Both the position numbers and the translations under genes were made by a program. Below, piece after piece: positions 1-8,191 of a stretch of 19,087 nucleotides of DNA. The DNA is from JABFRZ01 sp036376275 (lineage in GTDB: Bacteria; Planctomycetota; UBA1135; GCA-002686595): positions 1-19,087 of the forward strand of contig DASVAP010000181.1 of assembly GCA_036376275.1 (NCBI GenBank), read 5' to 3'. Positions within the stretch are counted from its first letter, which is position 1; every line of letters starts with the position of its first letter. Under the pieces are notes generated by a model. That model did no database searches and was not told the DNA's origin. It saw only the letters and a program-made list of their open reading frames with translations.

Positions 1-567
1 CAGGTTGGCCTCCAGGTCGGCGGTCTCGAACGAGCGCTTGCCCAGCGGGACGTGCACGTTGCCGCCGGCGTCGGTGCGGAACTCGACCTTGCCGGCCTTG
101 AACTCGTTGACCGCCTTGGCCACGTCGGGCGTCACCGTGCCCGACTTGGGACTCGGCATCTTGCCCTGGGGGCCCAGCACTTTTCCGAGCTTGCCGACGT
201 GTTTCATCATGTCCGGGCTGGCGATGACGATGTCGAAGTCGAGCCAGCCGTCGAGGATGCGCTTGGCGAGTTCCTCGGAACCGACCTCGTCGGCCCCGGC
301 CTTGCGGGCGGACTCGGCGCGCTCGCCCTCGGCGAACACGATCACGCGCACCGACTTGCCCAGCCCCTTCGGCAGCGACACGGCGCCGCGCACGAGCTGG
401 TCGGTCTTCTTGGGGTCGATCCCCAGGCGCACGACCACGTCGACGGTCTCGTCGAACTTCGGCGGCGGCAGGGCCTTCAGGAGCCCGAGGGCCTCCCGCG
501 GCGGGTAGAGCTTGGTGCGGTCGATCCGCTTGCTCGCCTCTTCGTATCGCTTGCTGCGCTTGCGCAT
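1..567 (-). CDS. rplA: 50S ribosomal protein L1 (partial, 3' end outside window)
   Basis: The first 189 codons of ribosomal protein L1 are visible; about 40 C-terminal residues lie beyond the window edge. L1 binds 23S rRNA at the L1 stalk, helps move deacylated tRNA out of the E site, and in many bacteria represses its own operon. Visible matches are a basic N-terminus (MRKRSKRYEEASKRID), V-D-V-V-V-R-L-G-I-D near residue 45, 'VRGAVSLPKGLGKSVRV', 'DIVIASPDMM' and 'LGPQGKMPSPKSGTVT'. The ATG at 567 follows the rplK stop by 19 bases, in the universal rplK-rplA order. It is the last visible gene of the minus-strand tRNA-tuf-secE-nusG operon. No oddity is seen. Confidence 0.97.
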   Translation of the reverse strand, partial: MRKRSKRYEEASKRIDRTKLYPPREALGLLKALPPPKFDETVDVVVRLGIDPKKTDQLVRGAVSLPKGLGKSVRVIVFAEGERAESARKAGADEVGSEELAKRILDGWLDFDIVIASPDMMKHVGKLGKVLGPQGKMPSPKSGTVTPDVAKAVNEFKAGKVEFRTDAGGNVHVPLGKRSFETADLEANL

Positions 568-586
568 GGGTGTTCTCGCTCGACCC

Positions 587-1015
587 TCAGTCGACGACTT
601 GGATGCCCGCCGAGCGCGCCGTGCCGGCGATGATGCGGCAGGCGTGCTCCAGGTCACGGGCGTTGAGGTCCTTGAGCTTCATCTGCGCGATCTCGCGCAC
701 CTGGGCCTGTGTGACCTTGCCCACCGGATCCTCGTGACCGACGTTGCCGCTGCCCTTCTCGAGCTTGGCCGCCTTCTTGAGCAGGACCGCGGCCGGCGGC
801 GACTTCATCACGAACTCGAAGCTGCGGTCCTTGTAGACCGTGATCTCCACCGGGATGATCAGGCCCATCTGGTCGCGCGTCTTGTCGTTGAACTCCTTGA
901 CGAACGCGCCGATGTTGACGCCGTGCGCGCCCAGGGCCGGGCCGACCGGCGGGGCCGGGGTGGCCTGGCCGGCGGGGCACTGCAGCTTGACCTTGGCCGT
1001 GATTTCCTTCGCCAT
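587..1015 (-). CDS. rplK: 50S ribosomal protein L11
   Basis: A complete 142-residue L11, the usual length. L11 with 23S rRNA forms the GTPase-associated centre that contacts elongation factors and is needed for RelA sensing of stalled ribosomes. The N-terminal domain carries the proline-rich 'PAPPVGPALGAHGVNI' hinge (about residues 21-36) and 'ITVYKDRSFEFV'. The C-terminal RNA-binding domain has 'PPAAVLLKKAA' (73-83), 'GSGNVG' and the ending 'IAGTARSAGIQV'. The ATG start is preceded by AGGA. It sits 33 bases after nusG and 19 bases before rplA. Confidence 0.98.
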   Translation of the reverse strand: MAKEITAKVKLQCPAGQATPAPPVGPALGAHGVNIGAFVKEFNDKTRDQMGLIIPVEITVYKDRSFEFVMKSPPAAVLLKKAAKLEKGSGNVGHEDPVGKVTQAQVREIAQMKLKDLNARDLEHACRIIAGTARSAGIQVVD

Positions 1016-1048
1016 CGTGTGATCCTGTGCGGGGCCGCGGAGCGGCGC

Positions 1049-1603
1049 TCAGAGCGACTCCACTTCCCAGTACTCGAGCTCGACCGGCGTCGGCCGGCCG
1101 AAGATGGTCACGATCACCTTGACCGTGCCCTTGTCGGGGTTGACCTCGTCGATCGCGCCGTCGAAGCCGTCGAAGGCGCCCGACTTGATCTTGACCATGT
1201 CGCCCTTGCGCAGCGCGATCGCGACCTGCGGCCGCTCCTCGCTGTCGGACATGCGCGACAGGATGCTGGTGACCTGGGCCTCGGTCAGGGCCGAGGGCTC
1301 GCCGCGCGTGCCCAGGAAGTCGCCGAAGCCCGGCGTCTCCCGCAGCGTGGCGCGCGCCTCCATCGTGCGCGGCTCCTCGCCGCCCTCGCCGAAGTCGGCC
1401 TGCACCATCAGGTAGCCGGGGTAGAGCTTGCGCGACACGACGCGGCGCTTGCCGCCCTTCATGTCGGTCACGCGCTCGAAGGGCACCAGCACCTGCGGGA
1501 TCACGTCCTGCAGGCCCTTGATCTGGATGCGCGTCTCGAGCTGCTTGCGGATCGAGTCCTCGCGACCCGACTGGCAGCGCACGAAGTACCACTTGTAGGA
1601 CAT
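1049..1603 (-). CDS. nusG: Transcription termination/antitermination factor NusG
   Basis: A 184-residue NusG, close to the E. coli length of 181. NusG binds the RNA polymerase clamp through its NGN domain, suppresses pausing, and through its KOW domain links to Rho or to S10. The NGN domain (about 3-120) begins 'KWYFVRCQSGREDSIRKQLE' and contains 'RRVVSRKLYPGYLMV'. The KOW domain begins near residue 132 ('KGDMVKIKSGAFDGFDG') and ends 'IFGRPTPVELEYWEVE'. The start ATG shares one base with the TGA of secE (TGATG at 1605-1601), so translation is probably coupled. GGGAG upstream of the start, inside secE, can serve as ribosome binding site. Confidence 0.98.
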   Translation of the reverse strand: MSYKWYFVRCQSGREDSIRKQLETRIQIKGLQDVIPQVLVPFERVTDMKGGKRRVVSRKLYPGYLMVQADFGEGGEEPRTMEARATLRETPGFGDFLGTRGEPSALTEAQVTSILSRMSDSEERPQVAIALRKGDMVKIKSGAFDGFDGAIDEVNPDKGTVKVIVTIFGRPTPVELEYWEVESL

Positions 1604-2118
1604 CAGGGACTCCCCAGGACCAGGGCCCGCATGATGCGTGCGAGGAACACGTCGCCCAGCGCCAGGAGCGCGCCGAGGATCACCACGCTGATCATCACCA
1701 CCAGCGAGGCGTTCCAGACCTCCTCGCCCTTGGGCCAGGTCACCTTCTTCAGCTCGGCCTCGGTGTCGATCAGGAGGTCGGCCACCTTGGGGGTCTGCTG
1801 CCAGCGCTGCACCAGCAGGACACCCACGAGGAACAGGGACATCGAGACCAGGAAGGCCGCCGTGAGGTCGACGCCCACGATCGGGATGCGCAGGCCCCCC
1901 AGGGGCTCGCGCAGCGCCGGCCAGCGCACCAGGAGGTCGTGCAGGAAGCGGCAGCCGAAGCCGACGAAGAAGACGACCGTCCAGAAGGCGGCCATGCGCG
2001 CATGGCGTCCCTGGTCCTCCTTGTAGGTGGCCAGGAAGCCGCGCGTTGCGACGGGCGGCGGCGAGAGCGGGAGGCTCTCCACGTTCCCTGGGTCCTTCTT
2101 CTCGGGCGTGATCGTCAT
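1603..2118 (-). CDS. secE: Preprotein translocase subunit SecE
   Basis: A 171-residue SecE, the essential clamp subunit of the SecYEG channel in the inner membrane. The diagnostic amphipathic segment 'AELKKVTWPKGEEVWN' (121-136) is followed by the conserved last membrane helix (about 137-158). Two extra membrane helices are seen at about 42-64 and 84-104, so this is the long three-helix type known from E. coli rather than the short one-helix type. It is longer than E. coli SecE (127) because of an N-terminal cytosolic tail of about 40 residues and a longer loop between helices 1 and 2. Its position before nusG is near universal. Only a weak Shine-Dalgarno is seen before its ATG. Confidence 0.96.
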   Translation of the reverse strand: MTITPEKKDPGNVESLPLSPPPVATRGFLATYKEDQGRHARMAAFWTVVFFVGFGCRFLHDLLVRWPALREPLGGLRIPIVGVDLTAAFLVSMSLFLVGVLLVQRWQQTPKVADLLIDTEAELKKVTWPKGEEVWNASLVVMISVVILGALLALGDVFLARIMRALVLGSP

Positions 2119-2163
2119 GGGCGTGGGTCCGTGCGAGCGGCTCGGGACGAGCGCTCGGGGCGC

Positions 2164-2179
2164 GGCGCGCGAGCGCGCC
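2164..2179 (-). other. GC hairpin abutting the rpmG stop codon
   Basis: GGCGCG, loop CGAG, CGCGCC: a perfect 6-bp stem with a 4-base loop that ends one base from the rpmG stop. No T-run follows. It could be a processing or weak attenuation site between rpmG and secE. Alternating CG runs form such stems easily at this base composition. Confidence 0.4.
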
Positions 2180-2338
2180 TCAGAGCTTCTTCTCCTTGTG
2201 CGCCACGTGCTTCCTGCAGAAGCGGCAGTACTTGCTCTTCTCCAGCTTCTTGGTCGACTTCTGGCGCTTGTGCGTCGTGTAGTTCCGGTTCGAGCACTCG
2301 GTGCACACCAGGTACACGTAGCGTTCCTTGATCTTCAT
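2180..2338 (-). CDS. rpmG: 50S ribosomal protein L33
   Basis: A 52-residue, strongly basic protein of the large ribosomal subunit near the E site. The sequence runs from MKIKERYVYLVCTEC to the ending HKEKKL. Two Cys pairs, C12-x-x-C15 and C38-x-x-C41, form the zinc ribbon of the zinc-binding (C+) L33 type, and 'RNYTTHKRQ' is the typical family core. GGAG lies about 12 bases before the ATG. It is placed between tuf and secE, as in many bacteria. Many genomes also have tRNA-Trp here, but none is found in the 61 bases between rpmG and secE. Zinc-dependent L33 often has a zinc-free paralogue elsewhere, which cannot be judged from this window. Confidence 0.96.
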   Translation of the reverse strand: MKIKERYVYLVCTECSNRNYTTHKRQKSTKKLEKSKYCRFCRKHVAHKEKKL

Positions 2339-2376
2339 GGGTGGGTCTCCGTGCGCACCTCCGGGCGGAGGCGACG

Positions 2377-2408
2377 GGCGCGCGCGAGGCCGGAGCCCCG
2401 CGCGCGCC
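2377..2408 (-). other. Strong hairpin directly after tuf (attenuator, terminator or processing site)
   Basis: Arms GGCGCGCGCG (2377-2386) and CGCGCGCGCC (2399-2408) pair over 10 bp. After one mismatch an inner GGC/GCC stem closes a CGGA loop. It begins 8 bases after the tuf stop codon and lies in the 77-base gap before rpmG. No U-tract follows, so it is not a canonical intrinsic terminator. It could reduce transcription past tuf or protect the 3' end of tuf mRNA, which would fit the much higher need for EF-Tu than for SecE and NusG. Confidence 0.5.
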
Positions 2409-2415
2409 GCGGAGG

Positions 2416-3630
<1,215 letters not shown>

Positions 3631-3664
3631 CTTCGGGGTCCTTGGTGGTCCGTTCGGGAGACTG

Positions 3665-3682
3665 CCGCCGGCGAGCCGGCGG
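3665..3682 (-). other. Hairpin in the tuf leader
   Basis: CCGCCGG and CCGGCGG form a perfect 7-bp stem around a 4-base loop (3672-3675), ending 35 bases before the tuf start codon. It leaves the Shine-Dalgarno region free. It is one of two strong stems in the 191 bases between tRNA-Thr(GGT) and tuf, a stretch in which I see no gene. Confidence 0.5.
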
Positions 3683-3715
3683 GATGCGTTGGGTTCTTAG
3701 TGGCTTGCGGTGGAG

Positions 3716-3744
3716 GGCACGTGGAGCGACGCGCTCGACGTGCC
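3716..3744 (-). other. Long imperfect hairpin between tRNA-Thr(GGT) and tuf
   Basis: Outer arms GGCACGT (3716-3722) and ACGTGCC (3738-3744) pair over 7 bp. After one G/G mismatch, GAGCG (3724-3728) and CGCTC (3732-3736) pair over 5 bp around an ACG loop. These arms are not simple CG runs, so chance formation is less likely than for the other hairpins here. A good candidate for a processing site separating the tRNA precursor from tuf mRNA, or for a regulatory leader structure. Confidence 0.55.
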
Positions 3745-3821
3745 GGGGCACCGCCGCGCGCGAGCGCGGACGGGTGTGCGTGGGGGTCGTGTTCGGTGGA
3801 GGAGCGAAAGAGCGGGCGAGG

Positions 3822-3896
<75 letters not shown>

Positions 3897-3912
3897 GCCG
3901 CGTGTTCCCGGT

Positions 3913-3931
3913 GCGCGCGCGGGGCGCGCGC
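3913..3931. other. CG-repeat hairpin in the Gly-Thr(GGT) tRNA spacer
   Basis: GCGCGCGC, loop GGG, GCGCGCGC: an 8-bp stem in the 61-base spacer between tRNA-Gly and tRNA-Thr(GGT). Possibly a processing signal. Low-complexity CG runs make chance formation quite likely. Confidence 0.3.
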
Positions 3932-3957
3932 GCGATTCGGCGCCGGACTCCGCGGTG

Positions 3958-4031
3958 TGGAGCGGGCGATGGGAATCGAACCCACGCGTTCAGCTTGGAA
4001 GGCTGACGTTCTACCATTGAACTACGCCCGC
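3958..4031 (-). tRNA. tRNA-Gly (anticodon TCC)
   Basis: A 74-base cloverleaf with encoded CCA. The acceptor stem is GCGGGCG/CGCCCGC with discriminator T, the D stem GTTC/GAAC, the anticodon stem TCAGC/GCTGA with loop CTTCCAA (anticodon TCC), and the T stem GTGGG/CCCAT with one G-T pair and loop TTCGATT. It holds the position of E. coli glyT. Confidence 0.97.
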
Positions 4032-4144
4032 GGAGGACGCGGCCAGCGCCGGGGCGGCGCGCGGCGCGCCGGCCGGGGCGAGCGATCGCGTGGGAGTCGC
4101 AGCAGACGAGACGGGCGAGCCTGTCCTGGGCAGCCGAGGCGGGG

Positions 4145-4229
<85 letters not shown>

Positions 4230-4534
4230 GGGTGAAGCCTCCGCCCCGGCGGAGCCGGAACGGCGGAGCGCAGACGGCCACGACGGTGAGCAGGCGCGCG
4301 CGAGGAACGCGCGCGCCGCGCCGTCGAGGCACGGGCTCGGATGTCCGGTGCATGCGCGCGCGACCCGCTCGCTCGAGGTGCTCGGGCGAGGGAGGTCGGA
4401 TGCTCGCCCCGCACGCGGCGCGGCTCGCATCGCGGCGTGAGGACGCGCCGCGCTCCCGTCTCATCGATTCGGTCTCGTTGCCAGTGAGCAGCCCGGAGGA
4501 TCCGGGTCTCCCGCCCGCCGCGGCCCCGCGCGGG
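4230..4534. other. 305-base spacer between tRNA-Thr(TGT) and tRNA-Tyr, no gene seen
   Basis: This is the longest gap in the window without a gene. No credible coding frame is seen. The open frames crossing it also run through the tRNAs and have no recognisable protein sequence. It holds a perfect 10-bp hairpin at 4293-4317 (GGCGCGCGCG, loop AGGAA, CGCGCGCGCC), whose arms equal those of the hairpin after tuf (2377-2408). A shorter CTCCGC/GCGGAG stem lies just upstream of the tRNA-Tyr 5' end. A second promoter or a small RNA is possible but not supported by a clear motif. Confidence 0.5.
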
Positions 4535-4607
4535 AGCCAGCGGTGGGAGTCGAACCCACGACCTCCTGATTACAAATCAGGGGCTCTGCCAATTGAGCTA
4601 CGCTGGC
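4535..4607 (-). tRNA. tRNA-Thr (anticodon TGT), CCA not encoded
   Basis: A 73-base cloverleaf. The acceptor stem is GCCAGCG/CGCTGGC with discriminator T, the D stem GCTC/GAGC, the anticodon stem CCTGA/TCAGG with loop TTTGTAA (anticodon TGT), and the T stem GTGGG/CCCAC with loop TTCGACT. The discriminator is followed by CCC rather than CCA, so the terminal A must be made by trimming and CCA addition. The other three tRNAs of the cluster encode CCA. It is the first gene of the operon, matching E. coli thrU. Confidence 0.97.
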
Positions 4608-4642
4608 GTGGGCGCGGTCCCGACCGGACGGAAGAGGGCGAG

Positions 4643-4670
4643 AGGATAAGGACCCCGCGACGCGAAGCAA
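4643..4670 (-). promoter_or_regulatory. Candidate sigma70-type promoter of the tRNA-tuf operon
   Basis: On the minus strand TTGCTT (4670-4665), a 16-base spacer and TATCCT (4648-4643) precede tRNA-Thr(TGT) by about 35 bases. Transcription would start near 4636. It lies in the 172-base gap between aroC and the tRNA cluster, just downstream of a GC hairpin that may end aroC transcription. Confidence 0.5.
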
Positions 4671-4708
4671 GGGCCGCGGCCGGATTCTTGCAGGAGGGCG
4701 CTCCCGGG

Positions 4709-4724
4709 GGCCCCTGCGGGGGCC
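4709..4724 (-). terminator. Candidate terminator hairpin after aroC (no U-tract)
   Basis: GGCCCC, loop CGCA, GGGGCC (minus strand): a perfect 6-bp stem about 55 bases after the aroC stop. A competing GGGGCC/GGCCCC stem overlaps it on the upstream side (about 4719-4737). No T-run follows, so if it terminates it does so without the canonical tail. Its place between aroC and the tRNA promoter fits a boundary role. Confidence 0.35.
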
Positions 4725-4779
4725 GGCGCCGGGCCCCGAGGCATCCCCTCAACCCGTTTGGCGACAACAGGTTGCGCGT

Positions 4780-5943
4780 TCAGAGCTCGGCCACGCGGGC
4801 GCGCCAGGCGGCGAAGGAGGCGCGCACCTCATCGAGCGCGTCGCCCCCGAACTTCGCCAGGAAGGCGCGCGTCAGCTCGAGGGCCACGACCGCCTCCCCC
4901 ACCACGCTGGCGGCCGGGACCGAGGTCACGTCGGAGCGCTGGTAGCTCGCCGCCACCTCGGCTCCACTCCCGAACTCCAGCGAGGGCAGGGCCGCGCGCA
5001 GGCTCGGGATCGGCTTCATCGCCACGCGCGCGACCAGCGCCTCGCCCGTCGTCAGCCCGCCCTCGAGCCCACCGGCACGGTTCGTGGCGCGGGCGAAGCG
5101 ACCCCAGCGCGCGCTCGCGCTGCTCGGCGCCTGCGCGGGCGGCACGAGCGCGTCGTGCACCTCCGAGCCCGGCCGGCGCGCGCACTCGAAGCCCAGGCCG
5201 AACTCGACCCCCTTCATGGCCGGGATCGAGAGGAGCGCACCCGCCAGGCGTGCCCCCAGGCGCTCGGAGGGATTCGCGTAGCTCCCCAGGCCCGGCGGCA
5301 GCCCGATGACGCGCACCTCGAACACCCCGCCCAGCGTGTCGCCGGCCGCGCGCGCCGCGTCGACGCGCGCGCGCCAGGGCGCCTCCACCTCCGGGTCGAG
5401 GGCGTAGAAGTCGGAGCGCGCGCGCAGCTCCGCGCGTCGCTCGCCGGCGACCTCGAAGGCATCCGCGCGTGCCGCCAGGCCGCCCAGCTCGACCACGTGC
5501 GCGAAGAGCTCGACCTCGAAGGCCTCGAGGAGCTGCCGCGCGAGCGCCCCGAGGGCCACGCGCGCCGCCGTCTCGCGCGCGCTGGCGCGCTCCAGCACCG
5601 CGCGGGGATCGCGGTGGCCGTACTTCTGGCAGCCGGCCAGGTCCGCGTGCCCGGGCCGCGGGTTGGTCGGCACCGGCAGGCGCTCGATCGTGTGGTCCTG
5701 GTTGACGAGCGTGAAGGCCAGCGGCGAGCCGAGCGTCACGCCGCCGCGCGTCCCGGACAGCAGCTCGATCCGGTCCTGCTCGATGCGCATGCGTCCGCTG
5801 CGCCCGTGCCCGCCCTGGCGCCGCGCGAGCTCGGCGTCGACGCGCGCGAGGTCCAGGGCGAGGCCGGCCGGCAGGCCCTCCAGGATCCCGGCCAGGGCGC
5901 GACCGTGGGACTCGCCCGCCGTCACCCAGCGCAGCTCGCTCAT
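4780..5943 (-). CDS. aroC: Chorismate synthase
   Basis: A 387-residue chorismate synthase, of usual bacterial length. It converts 5-enolpyruvylshikimate 3-phosphate to chorismate with reduced FMN, the last common step to aromatic amino acids and folate. Signatures seen: 'TAGESHGRALAGILEGLPAG' at 8-27 (first catalytic His13), 'RRQGGHGRSGRMRIEQD' (41-57), 'RPGHADLAGCQKYGHRDPRA' (96-115, second catalytic His110) and 'RSDVTSVPAASVVGEA' (336-351, with Asp338). The ATG has no Shine-Dalgarno, and a -10-like TATCTT ends 10 bases before it, suggesting a leaderless mRNA. The 139-base gap to mutS2 carries a dispersed repeat. No other shikimate gene is nearby. Confidence 0.97.
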   Translation of the reverse strand: MSELRWVTAGESHGRALAGILEGLPAGLALDLARVDAELARRQGGHGRSGRMRIEQDRIELLSGTRGGVTLGSPLAFTLVNQDHTIERLPVPTNPRPGHADLAGCQKYGHRDPRAVLERASARETAARVALGALARQLLEAFEVELFAHVVELGGLAARADAFEVAGERRAELRARSDFYALDPEVEAPWRARVDAARAAGDTLGGVFEVRVIGLPPGLGSYANPSERLGARLAGALLSIPAMKGVEFGLGFECARRPGSEVHDALVPPAQAPSSASARWGRFARATNRAGGLEGGLTTGEALVARVAMKPIPSLRAALPSLEFGSGAEVAASYQRSDVTSVPAASVVGEAVVALELTRAFLAKFGGDALDEVRASFAAWRARVAEL

Positions 5944-5953
5944 CGGGAGGGAG

Positions 5954-5982
5954 AAGATACGGGGCCGGCCGCCGGCGGAGAA
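5954..5982 (-). promoter_or_regulatory. Candidate promoter of aroC, leaderless type
   Basis: On the minus strand TTCTCC (5982-5977), a 17-base spacer and TATCTT (5959-5954). The aroC ATG starts 10 bases after the -10 box, so the predicted transcript starts only about 4 bases before it, too close for a ribosome binding site. Confidence 0.4.
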
Positions 5983-6021
5983 GTGCCGGGCAAGGCCGGC
6001 AGGTCCGTCCGCGAGCTGGAC

Positions 6022-6079
6022 CGATCCTGGATCGACCTCTGCGAGCCTCCGCTTCCTCCGCGCCTCCGTGGTCCTTCTT
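6022..6079. repeat. Dispersed-repeat-like element with CCTCYG periodicity
   Basis: In the gap between mutS2 and aroC, a 13-base palindrome (CGATCC-T-GGATCG, 6022-6034) is followed by CCTCTG at 6036 and CCTCCG at 6046, 6055 and 6063, ending CCTCCGTGGT. Spacings are 10, 9 and 8. This resembles the intergenic motif family 'CCTCTGTGTTCTCCGTG...CCGTGGT' that I recall from many environmental genomes, here with G+C-rich substitutions. Only one copy is in the window. Confidence 0.45.
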
Positions 6080-6082
6080 CCC

Positions 6083-8176
6083 TCACAGGCTCTCGTAGAA
6101 GGTCACGTCGTCGAAGGACACGCGCAGCTCGCGCGCGCCGAGCTTCACCTCGAGCTCGCGCCGCTCCTTGTGGATGCGCGTGACTTGCACGCGCTTCTTG
6201 AACTTCGGCAGCCACACGAGCTCGCCCTTCTTGAGGCCCGCCAGGAAGCTGGCGCGGCGGTCGGAGAGCGCGGCGTCGCCCAGGGCCCCCTCGAGCTCGT
6301 CCACCAGGAGCTCGAGCTCGGCGCGCGCGGCCGGAGCGAGCTGCGGCAGCACGCTGCGCAGGCGCGCGAGCACGGCCCGGGCGCGCGTCGTGCGCTCCTC
6401 GATCCCGCGCTGGGCCTCGCCGGCGAGCAGCGCGGCACGCCCGGCGAGCTCCGCCTGGGCCTGCGCGAGCCCGGCGCGCTCGGCCTCGAGCGTCTGGAGC
6501 CGCGCGTCGGCCTCGCCGCGCAGGCGCTCCGCCTCCAGCCGCAGCGCGCGCACCTCGTCCAGCGGCTGCGGGCCCGCCGCGCGCCTCCCGAGGCGGGCCT
6601 CGGCGCGGTCGACGATCCCGGGCGAGAGACCGAGGCGCCGCGCGATCAGGAGCGCGCGCGACTCCCCGGGCGCGCCGATCACGAGCGAGTACAGCGGCCG
6701 CAGGGTCTCGGCGTCGAACTCGACGTGCGCGTTCTCGGCGCGCGCGTTGCGGTAGGCGAACTCCTTGAGCGAGCCGAGGTGCGTGCTGGCCAGCGTCGGC
6801 GCGCGGCGCGCCAGCAGCTCCTCGAGCAGCGCCGCGCCCAGGGCCGCGCCCTCGCTCGGATCCGTCCCGCCGCCCAGCTCGTCGAGCAGGACCAGGGTGC
6901 GCGGCGTGGCCCGCGCCAGGCCCGCGCGGATGCGGGCCAGGTGCGAGCTGAAGGTCGAGAGGCTCTGCTGGATCTCCTGCTCGTCGCCGATGTCGGCCGC
7001 CACGCCGTCGTAGAGCGGCACGAGCGTGCCCTCGGCGCAGGGCAGCGCCAGGCCGAGGCGCGCGCCGAGCGCCGCCAACCCCGCGCTCTTCAGCGCCAGG
7101 GTCTTGCCGCCGGTGTTCGGGCCCGTGATCAGCAGCAGGTCGAACGCGTCCCCCAGGCGCAGGTCGAGCGGCACGACGCCCGCGAGCCGCCCCTGGTGCT
7201 GCTCCTCGACCAGCAGCGGATGGCGGAAGGCGCGCAGCACGAGCCCCTCGCCCGGAGCCGCGATTCTGGGCACGCACCCGCCGGTCGCGCGCGCGTAGCG
7301 CGCCGCCAGGGCCGCCAGCTCGAGCTCGCTGGCGCGCTCGGCGGCGAGCTGGAGCGTCTGCTCGTGACGCCGCACGCTGCGCGTCAGCTCCGCCAGGATG
7401 CGCTGCTCCTCGCGCTCCTCGTCGGCCGCCAGGTCGACCAGGGCGTTCCCGTGCTTCACGACGGACTCGGGCTCGACGAAGACCGTCTCGCCCGTCTGCG
7501 AGCGGTCGTGCACGATGCCCGTCACGCGCCCGGCGAGGTTCGCGCGCAGCGCCAGGACCGGCCGCCCGCCGCGCCGGTGCACGCGCCCGAGGTGCCCCTC
7601 GGCCACCGCCGCGCGCACGGCCGGATCGCGCACCAGGCCCTGGAAGACGCGCTCGATGGCCTGCTCGAGCGCGCGCCGGGCCTCGCGCAGGCGCGCCAGC
7701 AGCGCCGAGGCGCCGTCCTGCACGCGCCCCTTGGCGTCGACGGCGGCCTCGAGCTCGTCGGCCAGCGGCGAGAGGTCCGGAAAGCGCGCGAAGAGCGCGG
7801 CGCAGGCCGGGAGACGCGCGCGCCGCGCCGCGAGCCACAGGCGCACGTCCTCCAGCGCCCCCAGGAAGCGCACCAGCGCGCACAGCTCGTCACCCGAGGC
7901 GCTGCGCTGGAACTCCGCCAGGGCCGCGAGCATCGCGCGCGGGTCGCTGGCGCCCGAGAGCGGCGGTTCCAGCCCCTCCTCGGCCAGCAGGAGCACCAGC
8001 TCGCGCGCCCGCTCCAGGGCCGCGCGCGCCTCCTCGTCGTCGCGCGGGGCGAGCTCGTCCAGCGCGCGCTGCCCGAGCGGCGAGCCGACGTGCGCGCGCA
8101 GGACCTCGCGCACGGCCGGCCAGTCGAGCGCGTCGGCGGAGAAGCGCGCGAGGCGCTCGCTGGGGGTCGCGTCCAA
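6083..8176 (-). CDS. mutS2: MutS2-family ATPase lacking the Smr domain
   Basis: A 697-residue MutS2, not a mismatch-repair MutS: it lacks the MutS N-terminal mismatch-binding domains. MutS2 proteins are known for suppressing homologous recombination and for rescuing collided ribosomes. Seen: core and lever region 'VHDRSQTGETVFVEPE' (222-237), Walker A GPNTGGKT (352-359), signature region 'STFSSH', Walker B 'LVLLDE' (428-433), 'STHLGSLK' (464-471) and a coiled coil from about 540 to 600. The KOW-like region 'GELVWLPKFKKRVQVTRI' (651-668) is followed by only about 30 residues, so the C-terminal Smr nuclease domain of family members such as B. subtilis MutS2 (about 785 residues) is absent. The following DNA does not encode it either. 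The start is TTG (8176-8174) without a Shine-Dalgarno. Confidence 0.95.
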   Translation of the reverse strand: MDATPSERLARFSADALDWPAVREVLRAHVGSPLGQRALDELAPRDDEEARAALERARELVLLLAEEGLEPPLSGASDPRAMLAALAEFQRSASGDELCALVRFLGALEDVRLWLAARRARLPACAALFARFPDLSPLADELEAAVDAKGRVQDGASALLARLREARRALEQAIERVFQGLVRDPAVRAAVAEGHLGRVHRRGGRPVLALRANLAGRVTGIVHDRSQTGETVFVEPESVVKHGNALVDLAADEEREEQRILAELTRSVRRHEQTLQLAAERASELELAALAARYARATGGCVPRIAAPGEGLVLRAFRHPLLVEEQHQGRLAGVVPLDLRLGDAFDLLLITGPNTGGKTLALKSAGLAALGARLGLALPCAEGTLVPLYDGVAADIGDEQEIQQSLSTFSSHLARIRAGLARATPRTLVLLDELGGGTDPSEGAALGAALLEELLARRAPTLASTHLGSLKEFAYRNARAENAHVEFDAETLRPLYSLVIGAPGESRALLIARRLGLSPGIVDRAEARLGRRAAGPQPLDEVRALRLEAERLRGEADARLQTLEAERAGLAQAQAELAGRAALLAGEAQRGIEERTTRARAVLARLRSVLPQLAPAARAELELLVDELEGALGDAALSDRRASFLAGLKKGELVWLPKFKKRVQVTRIHKERRELEVKLGARELRVSFDDVTFYESL

Positions 8177-8185
8177 GGGGCCGGG

Positions 8186-8191
8186 ATTCTA
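8186..8191 (-). promoter_or_regulatory. Candidate -10 box for mutS2, leaderless type
   Basis: TAGAAT on the minus strand (five of six consensus bases) ends 9 bases before the TTG start of mutS2. No good -35 is found at 16-18 bases. The intervening bases are only C and G with no Shine-Dalgarno, as at aroC and the WPFF lipoprotein gene. Confidence 0.35.

Noticed and set aside
2119..2179. Possible tRNA-Trp between rpmG and secE
   Set aside because: Read for cloverleaf stems, a CCA anticodon and a T-loop; none is present in 61 bases.
4293..4317. CRISPR-like or IS terminal repeat reading of the repeated GGCGCGCGCG arms
   Set aside because: There is no regular repeat-spacer array, no transposase and no target duplication; they are short self-complementary hairpins.
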